Shown here: in pieces, positions 7,600-19,205 of the stretch
How positions within the stretch are numbered: the stretch's first letter is position 1
Layout: each line of letters opens with the position of its first letter
Origin: Pseudomonas putida
GTDB taxonomy: Bacteria > Pseudomonadota > Gammaproteobacteria > Pseudomonadales > Pseudomonadaceae
Length of the DNA: 64,000 bases
Assembly: GCF_002025705.1 (NCBI RefSeq)
Contig: NZ_CP018846.1
Coordinates: 2,967,501 to 3,031,500, forward strand
Direction of reading: 5' to 3'
Notes under the pieces: model-generated
What the model was told of the DNA's origin: nothing
Seen by the model: the letters and a program-made list of their open reading frames with translations, nothing else
The model's database searches: none
Translations under genes and position numbers: made by a program

Positions 7600-9087
7600 T
7601 TATTCCTGCTGGGCAAACGCCTGTCCGGCATCCCAGCCACCGCCCAGGGCGGCAATCAACTGCACGCTGGCCACCAGGCGCCCTTGCAGCAGGGTCAACG
7701 CACTGCGCTCGTTACTCAGCGCAGTGGTCTGCACATTGACCACGTCGAGGTAGCCGATCAAGCCGGCGCGGTACTGGTTCTCGGTCAGGCGCAACGATTC
7801 GCGTGCCGATTCCAGCGCTTCCTGACGTACCACGGCTTCATCAGCGTACACCTTCAGCTGCACCAGGAAGTTTTCCACTTCCTTGAAGCCGTCGAGCACG
7901 GTCTGCCGGTACTGCGCCACGGTCTGGTCATACACCGCCCGGGTGCGGTCAACCTCGGCGCTGCGCTTGCCGGCGTCGAACAAGGTCAGTGCCAGTTGCG
8001 GCCCCACCGACCAGTAGCGGTTGGGCAGCTCGATCCAGTTGCTGAAGCTGCTGCTGGAATAACCGCCACTCATGCTCAGGCTCAAGTCCGGGAAGTAAGC
8101 GGCACGCGCCACGCCGATATTGGCGTTGGCGGCCATCACGTTGCGCTCGGCCGAGGCGATGTCCGGGCGCCGTTCGAGCAGTTGCGACGGCAACGCCACC
8201 GGAATCTGCGGCAGCGCCGGGATCTGCTTGCTGTCGGCCAGGGAGAATTCAGCCGGGGCCTTGCCCAGCAACACGGCGATGGCGTTCTCGAACTGTGCGC
8301 GCTGCCAGATCAGGTCGATCAGGTCGGCCTGGGTGGACTTCAGCTGGGTACGCGCCTGGGCCACTGCATCCGGGCCAGCGACGCCGGCCCGGTACTGGTT
8401 TTCGTTCATCCGCAGCGAACGCTCATAGGTCGCGACGGTCGCTTCGAGCAAGCGTTTCTGCTCGTCGATCACCCGCAGTTGCAGGTAGTTCTGCACAAGC
8501 TCCGACTGCTGACTGAGGCGGATTGCAGCCAGGTCGGCAAAGCTGGCCTCGGCACTGGCCTCGTTGGCGTTCATGGTCTCGCGCAGCTTGCCCCACAGGT
8601 CGATTTCCCAGCTGACGCCCAGCTGCGTGTTGTAGGTGTTGCGGATACCGCTGCTGTTGTTGGACAGGCTCGAACTGGAACTGCCAGTGCCTTGTGCCGA
8701 GCGGTTCTTGCTGGCGCTCAGGTCCAGGCTGGGGAACAGCGACGCCCGGCTGCTGCGTACCAAGGCCTGGGCCTGGCGGTACTGGGCTTCCGATTGCGCA
8801 ACGGTCTGGTTGCTGCGGTTCAGTTCCTCGACCAGCGCATTCAACCCGGCATCGCCGTATATCTCCCACCAGGCGCCACGGGCGATGGCATCGGACGGGT
8901 TGGCCTGGGTCCAGCCCTCGGCCTGCTTGTATTGCGCCGGCGTGCTCAGCTCCGGGCGGTGGTAGTCCGGGCTCAGGGTACAGGCACTGAGCATGGCCAC
9001 GCACAGCGCGGCGCCGGCCAGGCGTGAGCCCCGCCCATGGGTCAGCAGCTGCAAGGCTCGGTGAAGTGGGGTCTGGGCGAAGTTCAT
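7600..9087 (-). CDS. opmB: RND efflux outer-membrane channel lipoprotein (OprM/NodT family)
   Basis: A 495-residue outer-membrane factor. The N-terminal signal ends in a lipobox (LCVAMLSAC followed by TLSPDYHRPEL), the usual start of NodT-family channels. Two OEP repeats follow, each with the long coiled coils that build the periplasmic tunnel (YRQAQALVRSSRASLFPSLD; NVMAANANIGVARAAYFPDL). The ATG at 9087 overlaps the stop of the upstream RND gene as ATGA, so it is the last gene of a four-gene operon. Position and type match OpmB of the P. aeruginosa MuxABC-OpmB pump. A longer in-frame extension to 9342 lies inside the RND gene and is rejected. Confidence 0.9.
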   Translation of the reverse strand: MNFAQTPLHRALQLLTHGRGSRLAGAALCVAMLSACTLSPDYHRPELSTPAQYKQAEGWTQANPSDAIARGAWWEIYGDAGLNALVEELNRSNQTVAQSEAQYRQAQALVRSSRASLFPSLDLSASKNRSAQGTGSSSSSLSNNSSGIRNTYNTQLGVSWEIDLWGKLRETMNANEASAEASFADLAAIRLSQQSELVQNYLQLRVIDEQKRLLEATVATYERSLRMNENQYRAGVAGPDAVAQARTQLKSTQADLIDLIWQRAQFENAIAVLLGKAPAEFSLADSKQIPALPQIPVALPSQLLERRPDIASAERNVMAANANIGVARAAYFPDLSLSMSGGYSSSSFSNWIELPNRYWSVGPQLALTLFDAGKRSAEVDRTRAVYDQTVAQYRQTVLDGFKEVENFLVQLKVYADEAVVRQEALESARESLRLTENQYRAGLIGYLDVVNVQTTALSNERSALTLLQGRLVASVQLIAALGGGWDAGQAFAQQE

Positions 9088-12000
9088 AGCGGCGTGTCCA
9101 GGGCGGCGTCGGTGCGTACACCGCGCCAATGGTTGAATCGGTGACGCAGGCGGTCCAGGTACAGGTACACCACCGGCGTCGTGTAAAGGGTCAGCAGCTG
9201 GCTGACGACCAGGCCGCCAATGATGGTCAGGCCCAGCGGCTGACGCATCTCGGCACCTTCGGCGCGGCTGATCAGCAGCGGCAAGGCGCCAAGAATGGCG
9301 GCCAGGGTAGTCATGAGGATCGGCCGCAGGCGCAGCAGGCAAGCGCGGCGGATCGACTCTTCCGGGCTCAGGCCCTGGTGGCGCTCCAGTTGCAGGGCCA
9401 GGTCGATCATCAGGATGGCGTTCTTCTTCACCACGCCGATCAGCAGGAACAGGCCCAGCAACGAAATCAGGCTGAACTCGCCCCCGGTGGCGTACAACGC
9501 GAGCAAGGCACCGACACCGGCCGAGGGCAAGGTCGACAGAATGGTCAGCGGGTGGATGTAGCTTTCGTAGAGGATGCCCAGCACCAGGTACACCAGCACC
9601 AGGGCACCGAGGATCATGAACGGCTGCCCTTCCTGGGTCTTGGCGAACGCACTGGCCGTGCCGCCGAGCTTGGCGATCACTTCCTCGGGCAAGCCCAGCT
9701 TGGCCACCTCCCGCTCCACCGCGGCCATGGCCTGGTCAGGGCTGTAGCCTTCGGCAACGTCGAAGGCGATGTCCTCGGAGGCGAACTGGCCTTCGTGGCT
9801 GACGCGGTCATTGGCCAGGCTGTTTTCGTAGTGGGCAATGGTCGACAGCGGCACCCGCGCACCCGCACTGGTGATCACCTGCACCTGTTCCAGGGTGCTC
9901 GGGTCCCAGGCGTATTTCGGGTTGATCTCCAGCACCACCTGATACTGGTTGAGGCTGTCGTAGATGGTCGAGATCTGCCGCTGGCTGTAGGCGTTGTTCA
10001 GCACGGCGGTGACCATGTCCATGTCGATGCCCAGGCGCTTGGCCTGGTCGCGGTCGACCACCAGCGTCACCTGCTGGGTACCGGAGCCGTCACGGGCGTC
10101 GATGGCGGTCAGCTCGGGCAATGCGCGCAGCGCCGCTACCACCTTGGGGAACCACTGGCGCAGGGCCGCCAGGTCGCCACTCTGCAGGGTATACAGGTAT
10201 TGCGAGGACGTCTGGTCACGGCCACCGCCGCCCAGCTGCAGGTCCTGGTCGGCCATCAGGAACAACCGCCCGCCCGGCACCTTGGGCATTTCCTTGCGCA
10301 GGCGTTCGATGACCTTCTGCGCATCGAGCTTGCGCTCGTTGATCGGTTTCAGGCGCACCAGCACCATGGCGTTGTTGGTGCCACTGTTGCCACCGATGAA
10401 GCCGGCCACGCTCTCCACTGCTGGGTCGGCGAGCAAGGCGCGCCGGTAGATTTCCATCTTCGGCTGCATCACGTTGAACGACAGGCCGTCGTCACCGCGG
10501 ATGAAACCCATCAGCTGGCCGGTGTCCTGTTGCGGCATCAGGGTCTTGGGCACCACCACGTACAGGGCGATGTTCAGGCCGATGGTCGCCAACAGGCTGA
10601 CCAGTGTCAGGCGCTTGTGGCGCAGGGCCCAGCCGAGGCTGCGGTCGTAGGCGTCGACCATACGCTGGTGCGCCTTGTCGCTCCAGCGTTGCAGGCGTGT
10701 CTGCTCTGCGCGGTGGGGCTTGAGCCAGCGCGCGCAAAGCATCGGTGTGAGGGTCAGCGACACCACCAGCGAGACGATGATCGCCGCCGCCAGGGTGATC
10801 GAGAACTCCTGGAACAGGTTGCGCACGATGCCGCCCATGAACAGGATCGAGACGAACACGGCCACCAGCGATACGTTCATCGACAGCAGGGTGAAGCCGA
10901 CTTCCCGGGCACCAAGGAACGCCGCACGCATCGGTGGCTGGCCGTCCTCGATATGCCGCGAGATGTTCTCCAGCACCACGATCGCATCGTCCACCACCAG
11001 GCCGGTGGCTAGGATCAGCGCCATCAGCGACAGGTTGTTCAGCGAGAAGCCACAGAGGTACATCACCGCGAAGGTGCCTACCAGCGACACCGGCACTGCC
11101 AGGCTCGGGATCAGTGAGGCACGCAGGCTGCCGAGGAACAGGTAGACCACCAGGATCACCAGCACCACGGCGATCAGCAGCGTGTGCTCGGCCTCCTTGA
11201 GGGTGGCCTTGATAACCGGCGAGCGGTCCATGGCCACATTCAGTTGCACACTGGCTGGTAGTAGCGACTGCAGGGCCGGCAGCTGTGCCTTGATCTGGTC
11301 GACGGTCTCGATGATGTTGGCGCCGGTCTGGCGGTTGACCACCAGCAGCACGGCGCTCTGATCGTTGAAGAAGCCGCTGTTGTAGCGGTTTTCGACGGCA
11401 TCGGTGACGGTAGCCACGTCAGACAGGCGCAGGATGGTGCCGTTCGACTGGCGGATCACGATCGGCTCGTAGTCCTTGGCGGTTTCCAGCTGGTCATTGG
11501 CGCGCACCTGCCAGTTGCGCTCGGCGTCTTCGACGAAGCCCATGGGCCGGCGCTGGTTGGCGTTGGACACCGCCGTGCGCACCTCGTCCAGCGACAGGCT
11601 GTACTGGTTGAGCAGTTGCGGCTCGACGGCAATGCGCACCGCTGGCAGCGAGCTGCCCCCGATCTGCACTTCCCCTACCCCGCTGACCTGGGCCAGGCTC
11701 TGCGACAGGATGGTGTCGGCCAGGTCGTACAGCTGGCCCTTCTGCAACACGCTGGAGGTCAGCGAGAGCACCATGATCGGCGCCTGCGACGGGTTGATCT
11801 TCTTGTAGGTGGGCATGCTGCGCATGCCGCTGGGCAGCAGGTTGCGCGTGGCGTTGATCGCCGCCTGCACCTCACGTGCGGCACCGTCGATGTCGCGGCC
11901 CATCTCGAAGCCGATGATCACTCGGGTCGAGCCCTGGTTGGAGCTGCTGGTCAGAGTGGTGACGCCGGCGATGCTACCGAGCTTGCGCTCCAGCGGCGTG

Positions 12001-12191
12001 GCCACGGTGGCGGCCATGACCTCGGGGCTGGCACCGGATAGGTTGGCCGACACCACGATCACCGGGAAGTCCATCTGCGGCAACGGCGACACCGGCAGCA
12101 GGCCGAAGCTGACGCCGCCGAGCAACATGATCGCCAGGCTCAGCAGCATGGTCGCCACTGGCCGGCGAATGAAAGGTCCTGACAGGTTCAT
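9084..12191 (-). CDS. muxC: RND multidrug efflux transporter, MdtC/MuxC type
   Basis: A 1035-residue inner-membrane proton/drug antiporter of the HAE1 RND family. It has the family start ([20 protein letters not shown]), paired large periplasmic loops, and the transmembrane 4 motif with two adjacent aspartates ([17 protein letters not shown]) needed for proton relay. The C-terminal half has the second set of helices ([20 protein letters not shown]). Two non-identical RND subunits in one operon are the hallmark of the MdtBC/MuxBC heteromeric pumps. It starts four bases inside the end of muxB and ends four bases inside opmB. Substrates cannot be read from the sequence; P. aeruginosa MuxABC exports aztreonam, novobiocin and macrolides among others. 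Confidence 0.92.
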   Translation of the reverse strand: MNLSGPFIRRPVATMLLSLAIMLLGGVSFGLLPVSPLPQMDFPVIVVSANLSGASPEVMAATVATPLERKLGSIAGVTTLTSSSNQGSTRVIIGFEMGRDIDGAAREVQAAINATRNLLPSGMRSMPTYKKINPSQAPIMVLSLTSSVLQKGQLYDLADTILSQSLAQVSGVGEVQIGGSSLPAVRIAVEPQLLNQYSLSLDEVRTAVSNANQRRPMGFVEDAERNWQVRANDQLETAKDYEPIVIRQSNGTILRLSDVATVTDAVENRYNSGFFNDQSAVLLVVNRQTGANIIETVDQIKAQLPALQSLLPASVQLNVAMDRSPVIKATLKEAEHTLLIAVVLVILVVYLFLGSLRASLIPSLAVPVSLVGTFAVMYLCGFSLNNLSLMALILATGLVVDDAIVVLENISRHIEDGQPPMRAAFLGAREVGFTLLSMNVSLVAVFVSILFMGGIVRNLFQEFSITLAAAIIVSLVVSLTLTPMLCARWLKPHRAEQTRLQRWSDKAHQRMVDAYDRSLGWALRHKRLTLVSLLATIGLNIALYVVVPKTLMPQQDTGQLMGFIRGDDGLSFNVMQPKMEIYRRALLADPAVESVAGFIGGNSGTNNAMVLVRLKPINERKLDAQKVIERLRKEMPKVPGGRLFLMADQDLQLGGGGRDQTSSQYLYTLQSGDLAALRQWFPKVVAALRALPELTAIDARDGSGTQQVTLVVDRDQAKRLGIDMDMVTAVLNNAYSQRQISTIYDSLNQYQVVLEINPKYAWDPSTLEQVQVITSAGARVPLSTIAHYENSLANDRVSHEGQFASEDIAFDVAEGYSPDQAMAAVEREVAKLGLPEEVIAKLGGTASAFAKTQEGQPFMILGALVLVYLVLGILYESYIHPLTILSTLPSAGVGALLALYATGGEFSLISLLGLFLLIGVVKKNAILMIDLALQLERHQGLSPEESIRRACLLRLRPILMTTLAAILGALPLLISRAEGAEMRQPLGLTIIGGLVVSQLLTLYTTPVVYLYLDRLRHRFNHWRGVRTDAALDTPL

Positions 12192-15100
12192 GCCTCGGCC
12201 TGCTGCGCATCAGCGGCCGGGCGCCAGCGGCGGGCCAGGCGGTCGAAGTACAGGTAGATGACCGGTGTGGTGAACAGCGTCAGCACCTGGCTGACCAGCA
12301 GGCCACCGACCATCACCAGGCCCAGCGGCTGGCGCAGCTCGGCACCGGAGCCGGTGGCCAGCATCAGCGGCACGGCGCCGAACAGCGCGGCCAGGGTGGT
12401 CATCAGGATCGGCCGGAAGCGCAGCAGCGCCGCCTGGTAGATCGCATCATGGGGGCTCATGCCCTGGTTGCGCTCGGCCTCGAGGGCGAAGTCGATCATC
12501 ATGATCGCGTTCTTCTTGACGATGCCGATCAGCAGGATGATGCCGATGATGGCGATCATGCCCAGGTCGTTGCCGCTGAGGAGCAACGCCAGCAAGGCGC
12601 CGACCGCCGCCGACGGCAAGGTCGAGAGGATGGTTACCGGGTGGATGTAGCTCTCGTAGAGCACGCCCAGCACGATATACATGGTCACCACGGCCGCCAG
12701 GATCAGCAGCAAGGTGCTCGACAGCGAAGCCTGGAACGCCTCGGCAGCACCCTGGAAGCGGGTCTGCACGCCGAGCGGCATGCCGATGTCCTGCTGCACC
12801 TGCTCGATCACCTTCACCGCTTCGCCCAGCGACGCACCATGGGCCAGGTTGAACGACAGCATCACTGCCGGGAACTGGCCGATGTGCGAAATGGCCAGTT
12901 GCGCCTGACGCTGCTCGATGCGCGCCAGGGCCGACAGCCGCACCTGGCCGCCATCGGTGGCCTTGACGTGGATCGACTCCAACGCCGACGGGCCAATGTT
13001 GGACGCGTCCTGCGACTGCAGCACAACCCGGTATTGGCTGGCCTGGGTGTAGATGGTGGAAATCTGCCGCTGGCCGAAAGCGTCGTACAGCGCGTTGGTG
13101 ATCTGCGACACGGTGATGCCAAGGCGGCTGGCCATGTCACGGTCGATCACCAGATACACCTGCAAGCCCTTGTCCTGCAGGTCACTGGCGACGTCCTGCA
13201 GTTCCGGGCGTTCCTGCAGGGCGTGCACCAGCTTGCCGCTCCACTGCGCCAGCAGGTCGGCGTCAGGCGAGGACAGGCTGAACTGGTACTGGGTACGGCT
13301 GACCCGGTCCTCGATGCTCAGGTCCTGCACTGGCTGCATGAACAGGCGAATGCCGACCAGCTTGTCGAGTTGCGGCTGCAGGCGGCTGATCACTTCACCG
13401 GCGGTGACATCACGCTCGCCATGGGGCTTGAGGTTGATCAGCAGGCGGCCGCTGTTGAGCGTGGCGTTATCGCCGTCGACACCGATGTAGGACGACAGGC
13501 TCTGCACCGCCGGGTCCTGCAGGATGACCTTGCTCAGGGCCTGCTGGCGCTCGCTCATGGCGGCGAACGAGGTTGACTGCGGCGCCTCGGAAATACCTTG
13601 GATCACCCCGGTGTCCTGCACCGGGAAGAAGCCCTTGGGCACCACCATGTACAGCAGCACGGTAAGCGCCAGGGTGGCCACCGCCACCAGCAGGGTCAGC
13701 GGCTGGTGCCTGAGCACCCACTGCAGGCCACGGCCGTAATGCTCGATCAGCCAGTCGATCCAGGCACCGCTGGCGCGGTAGAAGCGGCCCTGCTCTTCTT
13801 CCTTGGGCTCGCGCTTGAGCAGGCGCGCGCACATCATCGGGGTCAGGGTCAGCGACACCACCAGGGAAATCAGGATCGCCACCGCCAAGGTAATGGCGAA
13901 CTCGCGGAACAGGCGGCCGACCACGTCGGCCATGAACAGCAGCGGGATCAGTACGGCGATCAGCGAGAAGGTCAGCGAGATCAGGGTGAAGCCGATCTGT
14001 TTCGCGCCCTTGAGTGCCGCCTGCAGCGGTGTTTCGCCTTCCTCGATGTGGCGCGAGATGTTCTCGAGCATGACGATGGCGTCGTCGACCACGAAGCCGG
14101 TGGCGATGGTCAGGGCCATCAGCGTCAGGTTGTTGACCGAGAAGCCGGCCAGGTACATCACGCCGAAGGTGCCGATCAGCGACAGTGGTACGGCGATCGA
14201 GGGGATCAGGGTAGCGCTGAAGCGGCGCAGGAACACGAAGGTGACCATCACCACCAGCACGATGGCGATCAGCAGCTCATGCTTGACGTCCTCGACCGCG
14301 GCGCGGATGGTCTGGGTGCGGTCGGTGAGCACCGATACATCCAGCCCAGCTGGCAGGTTGTCGGTGATCGATGGCAGCAGCGCCTTGATGCGGTCAACCA
14401 CCTCGATGACGTTGGCACCCGGCTGGCGCTGGATGTTCAGCAGCACGGCCTGGTTCTGGTTGGCCCAGGCGGCCAGACGTTCGTTTTCGGCGCCGTCGAC
14501 GATTTCGGCGACATCCTTCAGGCGCAGCGGCGCGCCATTGTTGTAGGCCAGGATGAGGTTGGCGTATTCCGCAGGCGAGCGCAGCTGGTCGTTGGCGTCG
14601 AGCATCGATACCCGGGTCGGGCCATCGAAGTTGCCCTTGGGCTGGTTGACGTTGGACGCGCCGATCAAGGTGCGCACGTCGTCGAGGTTGAGGCCGTTGG
14701 CGGCCAGTGCGTCAACGTTGACCTTGATCCGCACCGCCTGGCGCTGGCCGCCGGCGATGCTGACCATGCCCACGCCGCTGATCTGTGCGAGCTTCTGCGC
14801 CACGCGGGTGTCGACCAGGTCGTTGAGCTTGGGCAGTGGCATGGTCTTGCTGGAGATGGCCAGAGTCAGCACCGGGGTGTCGGCCGGGTTGACCTTGTTG
14901 TACACCGGCGGTGCCGGCAGGTCCGTGGGCAGCAGGTTGCTGGCGGCGTTGATCGCGGCCTGCACCTGTTGCTCGGCAACGTCCATGTTCATGTCCAGGC
15001 TGAAGCGCAAGGTCAGCACTGAGGCGCCGCCGGAACTGGTCGAGGCCATCTGCTCAAGGCCCGGCATCTGGCCGAACTGGCGCTCCAGCGGGGCGGTGAC

Positions 15101-15286
15101 CGCACTGGTCATTACCTGCGGACTGGCACCCGGGTACAAGGTCATGACCCGGATGGTCGGGTAGTCGACCTGGGGCAAGGCCGACACCGGCAGCAGCTTG
15201 TAGGCGATCAGGCCGGCCAGAACGATGGCCAGCATGGTCAGCGTGGTGGCGACCGGGCGGAGGATGAACAGGCGTGACAGGTTCAT
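12188..15286 (-). CDS. muxB: RND multidrug efflux transporter, MdtB/MuxB type
   Basis: A 1032-residue RND permease, partner of the following MuxC-type subunit. Visible features are the N-terminal helix ([20 protein letters not shown]), the transmembrane 4 aspartate pair ([17 protein letters not shown]) and the second-half motif ([20 protein letters not shown]). Its start overlaps the end of the fusion-protein gene as ATGA (15283-15286). Identity with MuxB/MdtB rather than the C subunit follows from position directly after the fusion protein, as in E. coli mdtABC and P. aeruginosa muxABC. Confidence 0.92.
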   Translation of the reverse strand: MNLSRLFILRPVATTLTMLAIVLAGLIAYKLLPVSALPQVDYPTIRVMTLYPGASPQVMTSAVTAPLERQFGQMPGLEQMASTSSGGASVLTLRFSLDMNMDVAEQQVQAAINAASNLLPTDLPAPPVYNKVNPADTPVLTLAISSKTMPLPKLNDLVDTRVAQKLAQISGVGMVSIAGGQRQAVRIKVNVDALAANGLNLDDVRTLIGASNVNQPKGNFDGPTRVSMLDANDQLRSPAEYANLILAYNNGAPLRLKDVAEIVDGAENERLAAWANQNQAVLLNIQRQPGANVIEVVDRIKALLPSITDNLPAGLDVSVLTDRTQTIRAAVEDVKHELLIAIVLVVMVTFVFLRRFSATLIPSIAVPLSLIGTFGVMYLAGFSVNNLTLMALTIATGFVVDDAIVMLENISRHIEEGETPLQAALKGAKQIGFTLISLTFSLIAVLIPLLFMADVVGRLFREFAITLAVAILISLVVSLTLTPMMCARLLKREPKEEEQGRFYRASGAWIDWLIEHYGRGLQWVLRHQPLTLLVAVATLALTVLLYMVVPKGFFPVQDTGVIQGISEAPQSTSFAAMSERQQALSKVILQDPAVQSLSSYIGVDGDNATLNSGRLLINLKPHGERDVTAGEVISRLQPQLDKLVGIRLFMQPVQDLSIEDRVSRTQYQFSLSSPDADLLAQWSGKLVHALQERPELQDVASDLQDKGLQVYLVIDRDMASRLGITVSQITNALYDAFGQRQISTIYTQASQYRVVLQSQDASNIGPSALESIHVKATDGGQVRLSALARIEQRQAQLAISHIGQFPAVMLSFNLAHGASLGEAVKVIEQVQQDIGMPLGVQTRFQGAAEAFQASLSSTLLLILAAVVTMYIVLGVLYESYIHPVTILSTLPSAAVGALLALLLSGNDLGMIAIIGIILLIGIVKKNAIMMIDFALEAERNQGMSPHDAIYQAALLRFRPILMTTLAALFGAVPLMLATGSGAELRQPLGLVMVGGLLVSQVLTLFTTPVIYLYFDRLARRWRPAADAQQAEA

Positions 15287-16593
15287 GCGCCCGCCTTGGC
15301 TGCCGCTGTGCCGGAAGGCGCTTCACCGGTCTGTGCCGAACCTTTGGCGTCCTGGCCCTGCAGATGCTGGCCGGGGGTGGTCGGCACTTGCGAGCTGTCC
15401 TCGACCACCTCGACCTTGGTGCCTTCACGCAGGCGGTCGGTGCCTTCCAGCACCAGGCGGTCACCGGCCTTGAGCCCCTCAAGGATGACGCTGTTCTGGC
15501 CATCGCTGGCGCCGACCTTGAGTTTGCGGATATTGACCGTGCTCTGCTCGTTGACCACGTAGGCGAAGGTGCCGTCGTTGCCGAACTGCACGGCCGCTGC
15601 CGGGGCCATTACCACCTGTTTGAGGGTGTCGGCCAAGAGGCGCACGTTGACGAACTGGTTGGGGAACAGGGCCAGGTCCTTGTTCTCGAAGCGGCCCTTG
15701 AACTTCAGGGTACCGGTGGTGGTGTCGATCTGGTTGTCGATACTGCCCAGCACGCCGGTCGACTGCAGTTTGCTGTCGGTGCGGTCCCAGGCTTCGACCG
15801 GCAGGCTGGCGCCGCTGCGGTAACGCTCGAGCACGGTGGTCAGCTCGGTTTCGGGCAGGGTGAAGGCGACACTGATCGGCTCGGTCTGAGTGATCACCAC
15901 CAGGGCGGTGGTGTCGTTGGCTGCCACCAGGTTACCCAGGTCGAGCTGGCGCAGGCCCACACGGCCATTGATTGGCGCGCGGATCTGGGTGAAATCGAGG
16001 TTCAGGCGGGCATCGTTGACCTGGGCCTGGTTGGTCTTGACCAGCCCCTGGAACTGCGCGACCTGGGCTTCGGCGGTGTCGAGCGTCTGCTTGGCGATGC
16101 TGTCCTGGGCGTACAGACCCTTGTAACGCGCCAGGTCGACCTGGGCGTTCTTCAGTTGCGCCTGGTTCTGCGCCAGGGTGCCTTCGGCCTGCTGCAGGGC
16201 AATGCGGTAGGAACGCGGGTCGATTTCGGCGAGCAGATCGCCGGCCTTGACCTGCTGGCCCTCCTTGAAGAGGACCTTCACCAGTTCACCTGCCACGCGG
16301 CTGCGCACATTCACCGTATTGGTCGCGGTGACCGTACCCAAAGCCTTGTAATAAAGCGGGAAGTCACCCACCCGCACCGGCTCGACGCGCACCGGCACCG
16401 GGTCGGTGGAGCCGCCGAAGCCCGGCCGGCCACCCATGCCCATGCCCACGCCCTTGCCGCCGCGCCCTCCACCGGCCGCTTTGTGGGCAGGTGTTGCCGC
16501 GGGCCACAGCCACCAGGCCAGCAGGGCCACCAGCAGCAGGATCAGCAGGCCGACGAGCCAGCGACGAGGGGATCGGGAATTGGACACTTGCAT
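15283..16593 (-). CDS. muxA: RND periplasmic membrane fusion protein, MdtA/MuxA type
   Basis: A 436-residue adaptor linking the RND pump to the outer-membrane channel. It begins with an uncleaved-looking anchor ([20 protein letters not shown]), a Gly-rich linker ([15 protein letters not shown]), then a lipoyl half-motif ([20 protein letters not shown]), an alpha-hairpin, the second half ([20 protein letters not shown]) and a beta-barrel. The start at 16593 ([12 protein letters not shown]) is chosen because upstream in-frame sequence reads through a terminator and a REP element. It is the first gene of the operon; no dedicated regulator gene is adjacent. Confidence 0.9.
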   Translation of the reverse strand: MQVSNSRSPRRWLVGLLILLLVALLAWWLWPAATPAHKAAGGGRGGKGVGMGMGGRPGFGGSTDPVPVRVEPVRVGDFPLYYKALGTVTATNTVNVRSRVAGELVKVLFKEGQQVKAGDLLAEIDPRSYRIALQQAEGTLAQNQAQLKNAQVDLARYKGLYAQDSIAKQTLDTAEAQVAQFQGLVKTNQAQVNDARLNLDFTQIRAPINGRVGLRQLDLGNLVAANDTTALVVITQTEPISVAFTLPETELTTVLERYRSGASLPVEAWDRTDSKLQSTGVLGSIDNQIDTTTGTLKFKGRFENKDLALFPNQFVNVRLLADTLKQVVMAPAAAVQFGNDGTFAYVVNEQSTVNIRKLKVGASDGQNSVILEGLKAGDRLVLEGTDRLREGTKVEVVEDSSQVPTTPGQHLQGQDAKGSAQTGEAPSGTAAAKAGA

Positions 16594-16727
16594 GGGTTGA
16601 ACGAACCTTGTTCGGAAATGGCGGCTTGAGGAGGTTGAACGATAAGCACTGGCATCGTTATAGCAAAGGCTCTTTACCAGAGGTTTACCTTTGCCTGACG
16701 TTGCCAAAAGGCTGAACTTTAAACGAA

Positions 16728-16755
16728 AACGGCCCGGAACGCGTTCCGGGCCGTT
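16728..16755 (-). terminator. Intrinsic terminator downstream of tpx
   Basis: A perfect 28-base palindrome whose half is AACGGCCCGGAACG. Read on the minus strand, the direction of tpx, it is followed by TTCGTTT. Together with the REP pair at 16810-16914 it fills the 362-base gap between tpx and muxA. The muxA promoter should lie between 16594 and 16727, but no clear -35/-10 pair was recognised. Confidence 0.7.
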
Positions 16756-16809
16756 ACTGGGTGTTGCTTGGAGCGATGGCGGGCTGACGAGTTCCTTTAC
16801 CTGTTCCTG

Positions 16810-16914
16810 CCCTTTCGCGGGTAAACCCGCTCCCACAGGGATAACACAGCTTTCAAGGGCTGCGCCGTACCTGTGGGAGCGGCGGTTCGGCGCTCCGATT
16901 TACCCGCGAAAGGG
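16810..16914. repeat. REP-type inverted pair, 'GGGTAAACCCGC' class
   Basis: CCCTTTCGCGGGTAAA plus CCCGCTCCCACAGG on the left is matched on the right by CCTGTGGGAGCGG and TTTACCCGCGAAAGGG in inverted orientation. This is the common P. putida REP family. It lies between tpx and its terminator. Confidence 0.8.
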
Positions 16915-16955
16915 CCGGAACAAGCTGAAACAGCCGCCCCTGCCCCACGCAATCC

Positions 16956-17456
16956 TTACTTCAGAACAGCCAGGGCTGCATCGTAGTTCGGCTCGTCAGC
17001 GATTTCGCCGACCAGCTCGCTGTGCAGCACCTTGTCGTTCTCGTCCAGCACCACCACGGCACGGGCAGCCAGGCCGGCCAGCGGGCCGTCGGCGATGGCA
17101 ACGCCGTAGTTTTCGAGGAACTCGCGGCCACGCAGGGTCGACAGGTTCTTCACGTTTTCCAGGCCTTCGGCACCGCAGAAGCGCGCCTGGGCGAATGGCA
17201 GGTCAGCCGAAATGCACAGCACCACGGTATTGGCCACGTCGTTGGCCTGGGCGTTGAACTTGCGTACGGAAGTGGCGCAGGTCGGGGTGTCGACGCTTGG
17301 GAAGATGTTCAGCACCTTGCGCTTGCCGGCGTAGTCCTTCAGCGACTTGTCTGCCAGGCCTTCACCGACCAGGGAGAATGCCGGAGCCTGGGCGCCGGCC
17401 TGTGGCAGGTTGCCTTTGACCTGAACCGGGTTGCCTTTGAGGGTCACTTGAGCCAT
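16956..17456 (-). CDS. tpx: Thiol peroxidase (atypical 2-Cys peroxiredoxin)
   Basis: A 166-residue Tpx, which reduces peroxides with electrons from thioredoxin. The peroxidatic Cys60 lies in [15 protein letters not shown] and the resolving Cys94 in ARFCGAEGL, the spacing typical of Tpx. The family start ([15 protein letters not shown]) and length fit exactly. It is a single-gene unit with a terminator behind it. No signal peptide is seen, so it should be cytoplasmic. Confidence 0.95.
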   Translation of the reverse strand: MAQVTLKGNPVQVKGNLPQAGAQAPAFSLVGEGLADKSLKDYAGKRKVLNIFPSVDTPTCATSVRKFNAQANDVANTVVLCISADLPFAQARFCGAEGLENVKNLSTLRGREFLENYGVAIADGPLAGLAARAVVVLDENDKVLHSELVGEIADEPNYDAALAVLK

Positions 17457-17565
17457 GACGAAATCCTTATGCTGGGTTTGAAAAGGACACTGAGTTAAGC
17501 ATGAAGGCGACCGGGTGCCTATGGGTACGTTGAAATTGTTCTATTGCCAGACAATTATTGTGGAC

Positions 17566-17607
17566 AAAAAAAAGCCCGGATGGCGACAAGCGCCCCGGGC
17601 TTTTTCT
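17566..17607 (-). terminator. Intrinsic terminator of the STP transporter gene
   Basis: AAAAAGCCCGG at 17569-17579 pairs with CCGGGCTTTTT at 17595-17605. Read on the minus strand the stem is followed by a run of eight T, a classic rho-independent terminator 15 bases after the transporter stop codon. Confidence 0.85.
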
Positions 17608-17622
17608 GTTGCGAGCAGTGAA

Positions 17623-18903
17623 TCAGCCGATCAGGCCGTACACCACCGAGGTCAGCGCAACCAGGCCGATCACCACCACGAACACGTTCGACAGCGTGCC
17701 GCTGTACTTGCGCATCGACGGCACACGACGGATGGCGTACATCGGCATCAGGAACAGCAGCACGGCGAGAATCGGGCCGCCAAGCGATTCGATCATGCCG
17801 AGGATGCTCGGGTTGAGTGTGGCGACGATCCAGCAGACCACCAGCATCAGTGCGGCGACCACCCGGTCCAGGGTCTTGGCGCCCGGGCGAGCGCCGGTCT
17901 TGGCGATGATGCCCTTGAGGCCTTCACTGGCGCCGATGTAGTGGCCGAGGAACGACTTGGCAATGGCGACGAAGGCAATCAGCGGAGCGGCAAAGGCAAT
18001 GGTCGGGTTGCTGAAGTGGTTGGCCAGGTACGACAGGATCGACAGGTTCTGCGCCTTGGCCTCGGCCAGCTGGGCACTGCTCAGGGTGAGCACGCAGCTG
18101 AACACGAAGAACAGCACCATCACCACCATCAGCAGGTGGGCGCGGCGCAGGATCTGGCCGCTGCGCTCGTCAGCATGCTCGCCATAGCGGCGCTTCTGGT
18201 CAACGGCGAAGGCCGAGATGATCGGCGAGTGGTTGAACGAGAACACCATCACCGGAATGGCCAGCCACAGGGTGTGCAGGAAGGCCGAACCCGACGGCAC
18301 CTGGGCGGCGCTGTCGAGGATGCCACCGGTCCAATGCGGGATCAGGTACAGGCCCAGCAGCCCCAGGGCAACGATGAACGGGTACACCAGCAGGCTCATG
18401 ACCTTGACCGTGGCCTGCTCGCCGCAGCGCACGATCGCCAGCAGGCCGAGGATCAGCACGAACGACAGGATGGCCCGTGGTGGCGGCGCCATGTGCAGCT
18501 GGTGCTCCATGAAGCTGCTGACGGTGTTGGTCAGTGCCACGCTATAGATAAGCAGGATCGGGAAGATCGCGAAGAAGTACAGCACGGTGATCAGCGCGCC
18601 GGCCTTGATGCCGAAATGCTCTTCGACCACTTCGGTGATGTCGCCACCGCTACGCCCGGACAGCACGAAGCGGGTCAGGCCACGGTGAGAGAAGTAGGTC
18701 ATCGGGAAGGCTAACGCGGCCAGGATCAGCAGCGGCCAGAAGCCGCCGAGGCCGGCGTTGATCGGCAGGAACAAGGTGCCTGCGCCAATGGCTGTGCCGA
18801 ACAGGCCCAGCATCCAGGTGGTGTCGTTACGCGACCAGCTGCCGAGGGTGGCGGGGGTCGATTCTACAAAGCGTTGTTCAACGCTTGGGGCCTGCTCATT
18901 CAT
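17623..18903 (-). CDS. Serine/threonine-type amino acid transporter (HAAAP/STP family)
   Basis: A 426-residue secondary transporter with about eleven hydrophobic helices. The first helix holds the family motif (MLGLFGTAIGAGTLFLPINA) and the middle holds a conserved FNHSPIISAF segment, both typical of the SdaC/TdcC/YhaO group, which import serine or threonine with protons. The start at 18903 (MNEQAPSVEQ) is used because the upstream extension is not conserved-looking and a GGAG ribosome site lies just before it. It stands alone between terminator and REP, next to the lysine module but with no evidence of a functional link. The exact amino acid is not determined. Confidence 0.85.
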   Translation of the reverse strand: MNEQAPSVEQRFVESTPATLGSWSRNDTTWMLGLFGTAIGAGTLFLPINAGLGGFWPLLILAALAFPMTYFSHRGLTRFVLSGRSGGDITEVVEEHFGIKAGALITVLYFFAIFPILLIYSVALTNTVSSFMEHQLHMAPPPRAILSFVLILGLLAIVRCGEQATVKVMSLLVYPFIVALGLLGLYLIPHWTGGILDSAAQVPSGSAFLHTLWLAIPVMVFSFNHSPIISAFAVDQKRRYGEHADERSGQILRRAHLLMVVMVLFFVFSCVLTLSSAQLAEAKAQNLSILSYLANHFSNPTIAFAAPLIAFVAIAKSFLGHYIGASEGLKGIIAKTGARPGAKTLDRVVAALMLVVCWIVATLNPSILGMIESLGGPILAVLLFLMPMYAIRRVPSMRKYSGTLSNVFVVVIGLVALTSVVYGLIG

Positions 18904-19081
18904 TCCGGGTGAAGCTCCACTCGCAAGACTGCAACAGGCTGAGAATGGCGAAATAGACGATTCGCCCAACTCAACCGGATATAGAGGGGCGCGATTGTGC
19001 ACGGAAAGGTTGCACTTGCGAAGCCCCTTTCCGAGGAGCGGTTGCACTTGTCTTTACAAGTGGGTTTTACAGATGGGTTGT

Positions 19082-19185
19082 TTGTAGGAGCGGCCTTGTG
19101 TCGCGAAAGGGCCGCAAAGCGGCCCCGGCAGTTTGTGCCACTGCACAAATCCGGGGCCTTTCGCGACACAAGGCCGCACCTACAA
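19082..19185. repeat. REP-type inverted pair, 'GTCGCGAAAGGG' class
   Basis: TTGTAGGAGCGGCCTTGTG plus TCGCGAAAGG at left and CCTTTCGCGACACAAGGCCG plus CACCTACAA at right form near-perfect arms. It lies in the 302-base gap between the STP transporter start and the end of the amaC-like gene, just after the latter's stop; nothing else is evident there. Confidence 0.8.
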
Positions 19186-19205
19186 GGGCCGCGCAGGCCC
19201 GAGAA

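Noticed and set aside
9129..11012. 627-residue open frame opposite the muxC gene
   Set aside because: Composition is typical of an antisense shadow and there is no recognisable motif; the minus-strand RND gene is unmistakable.
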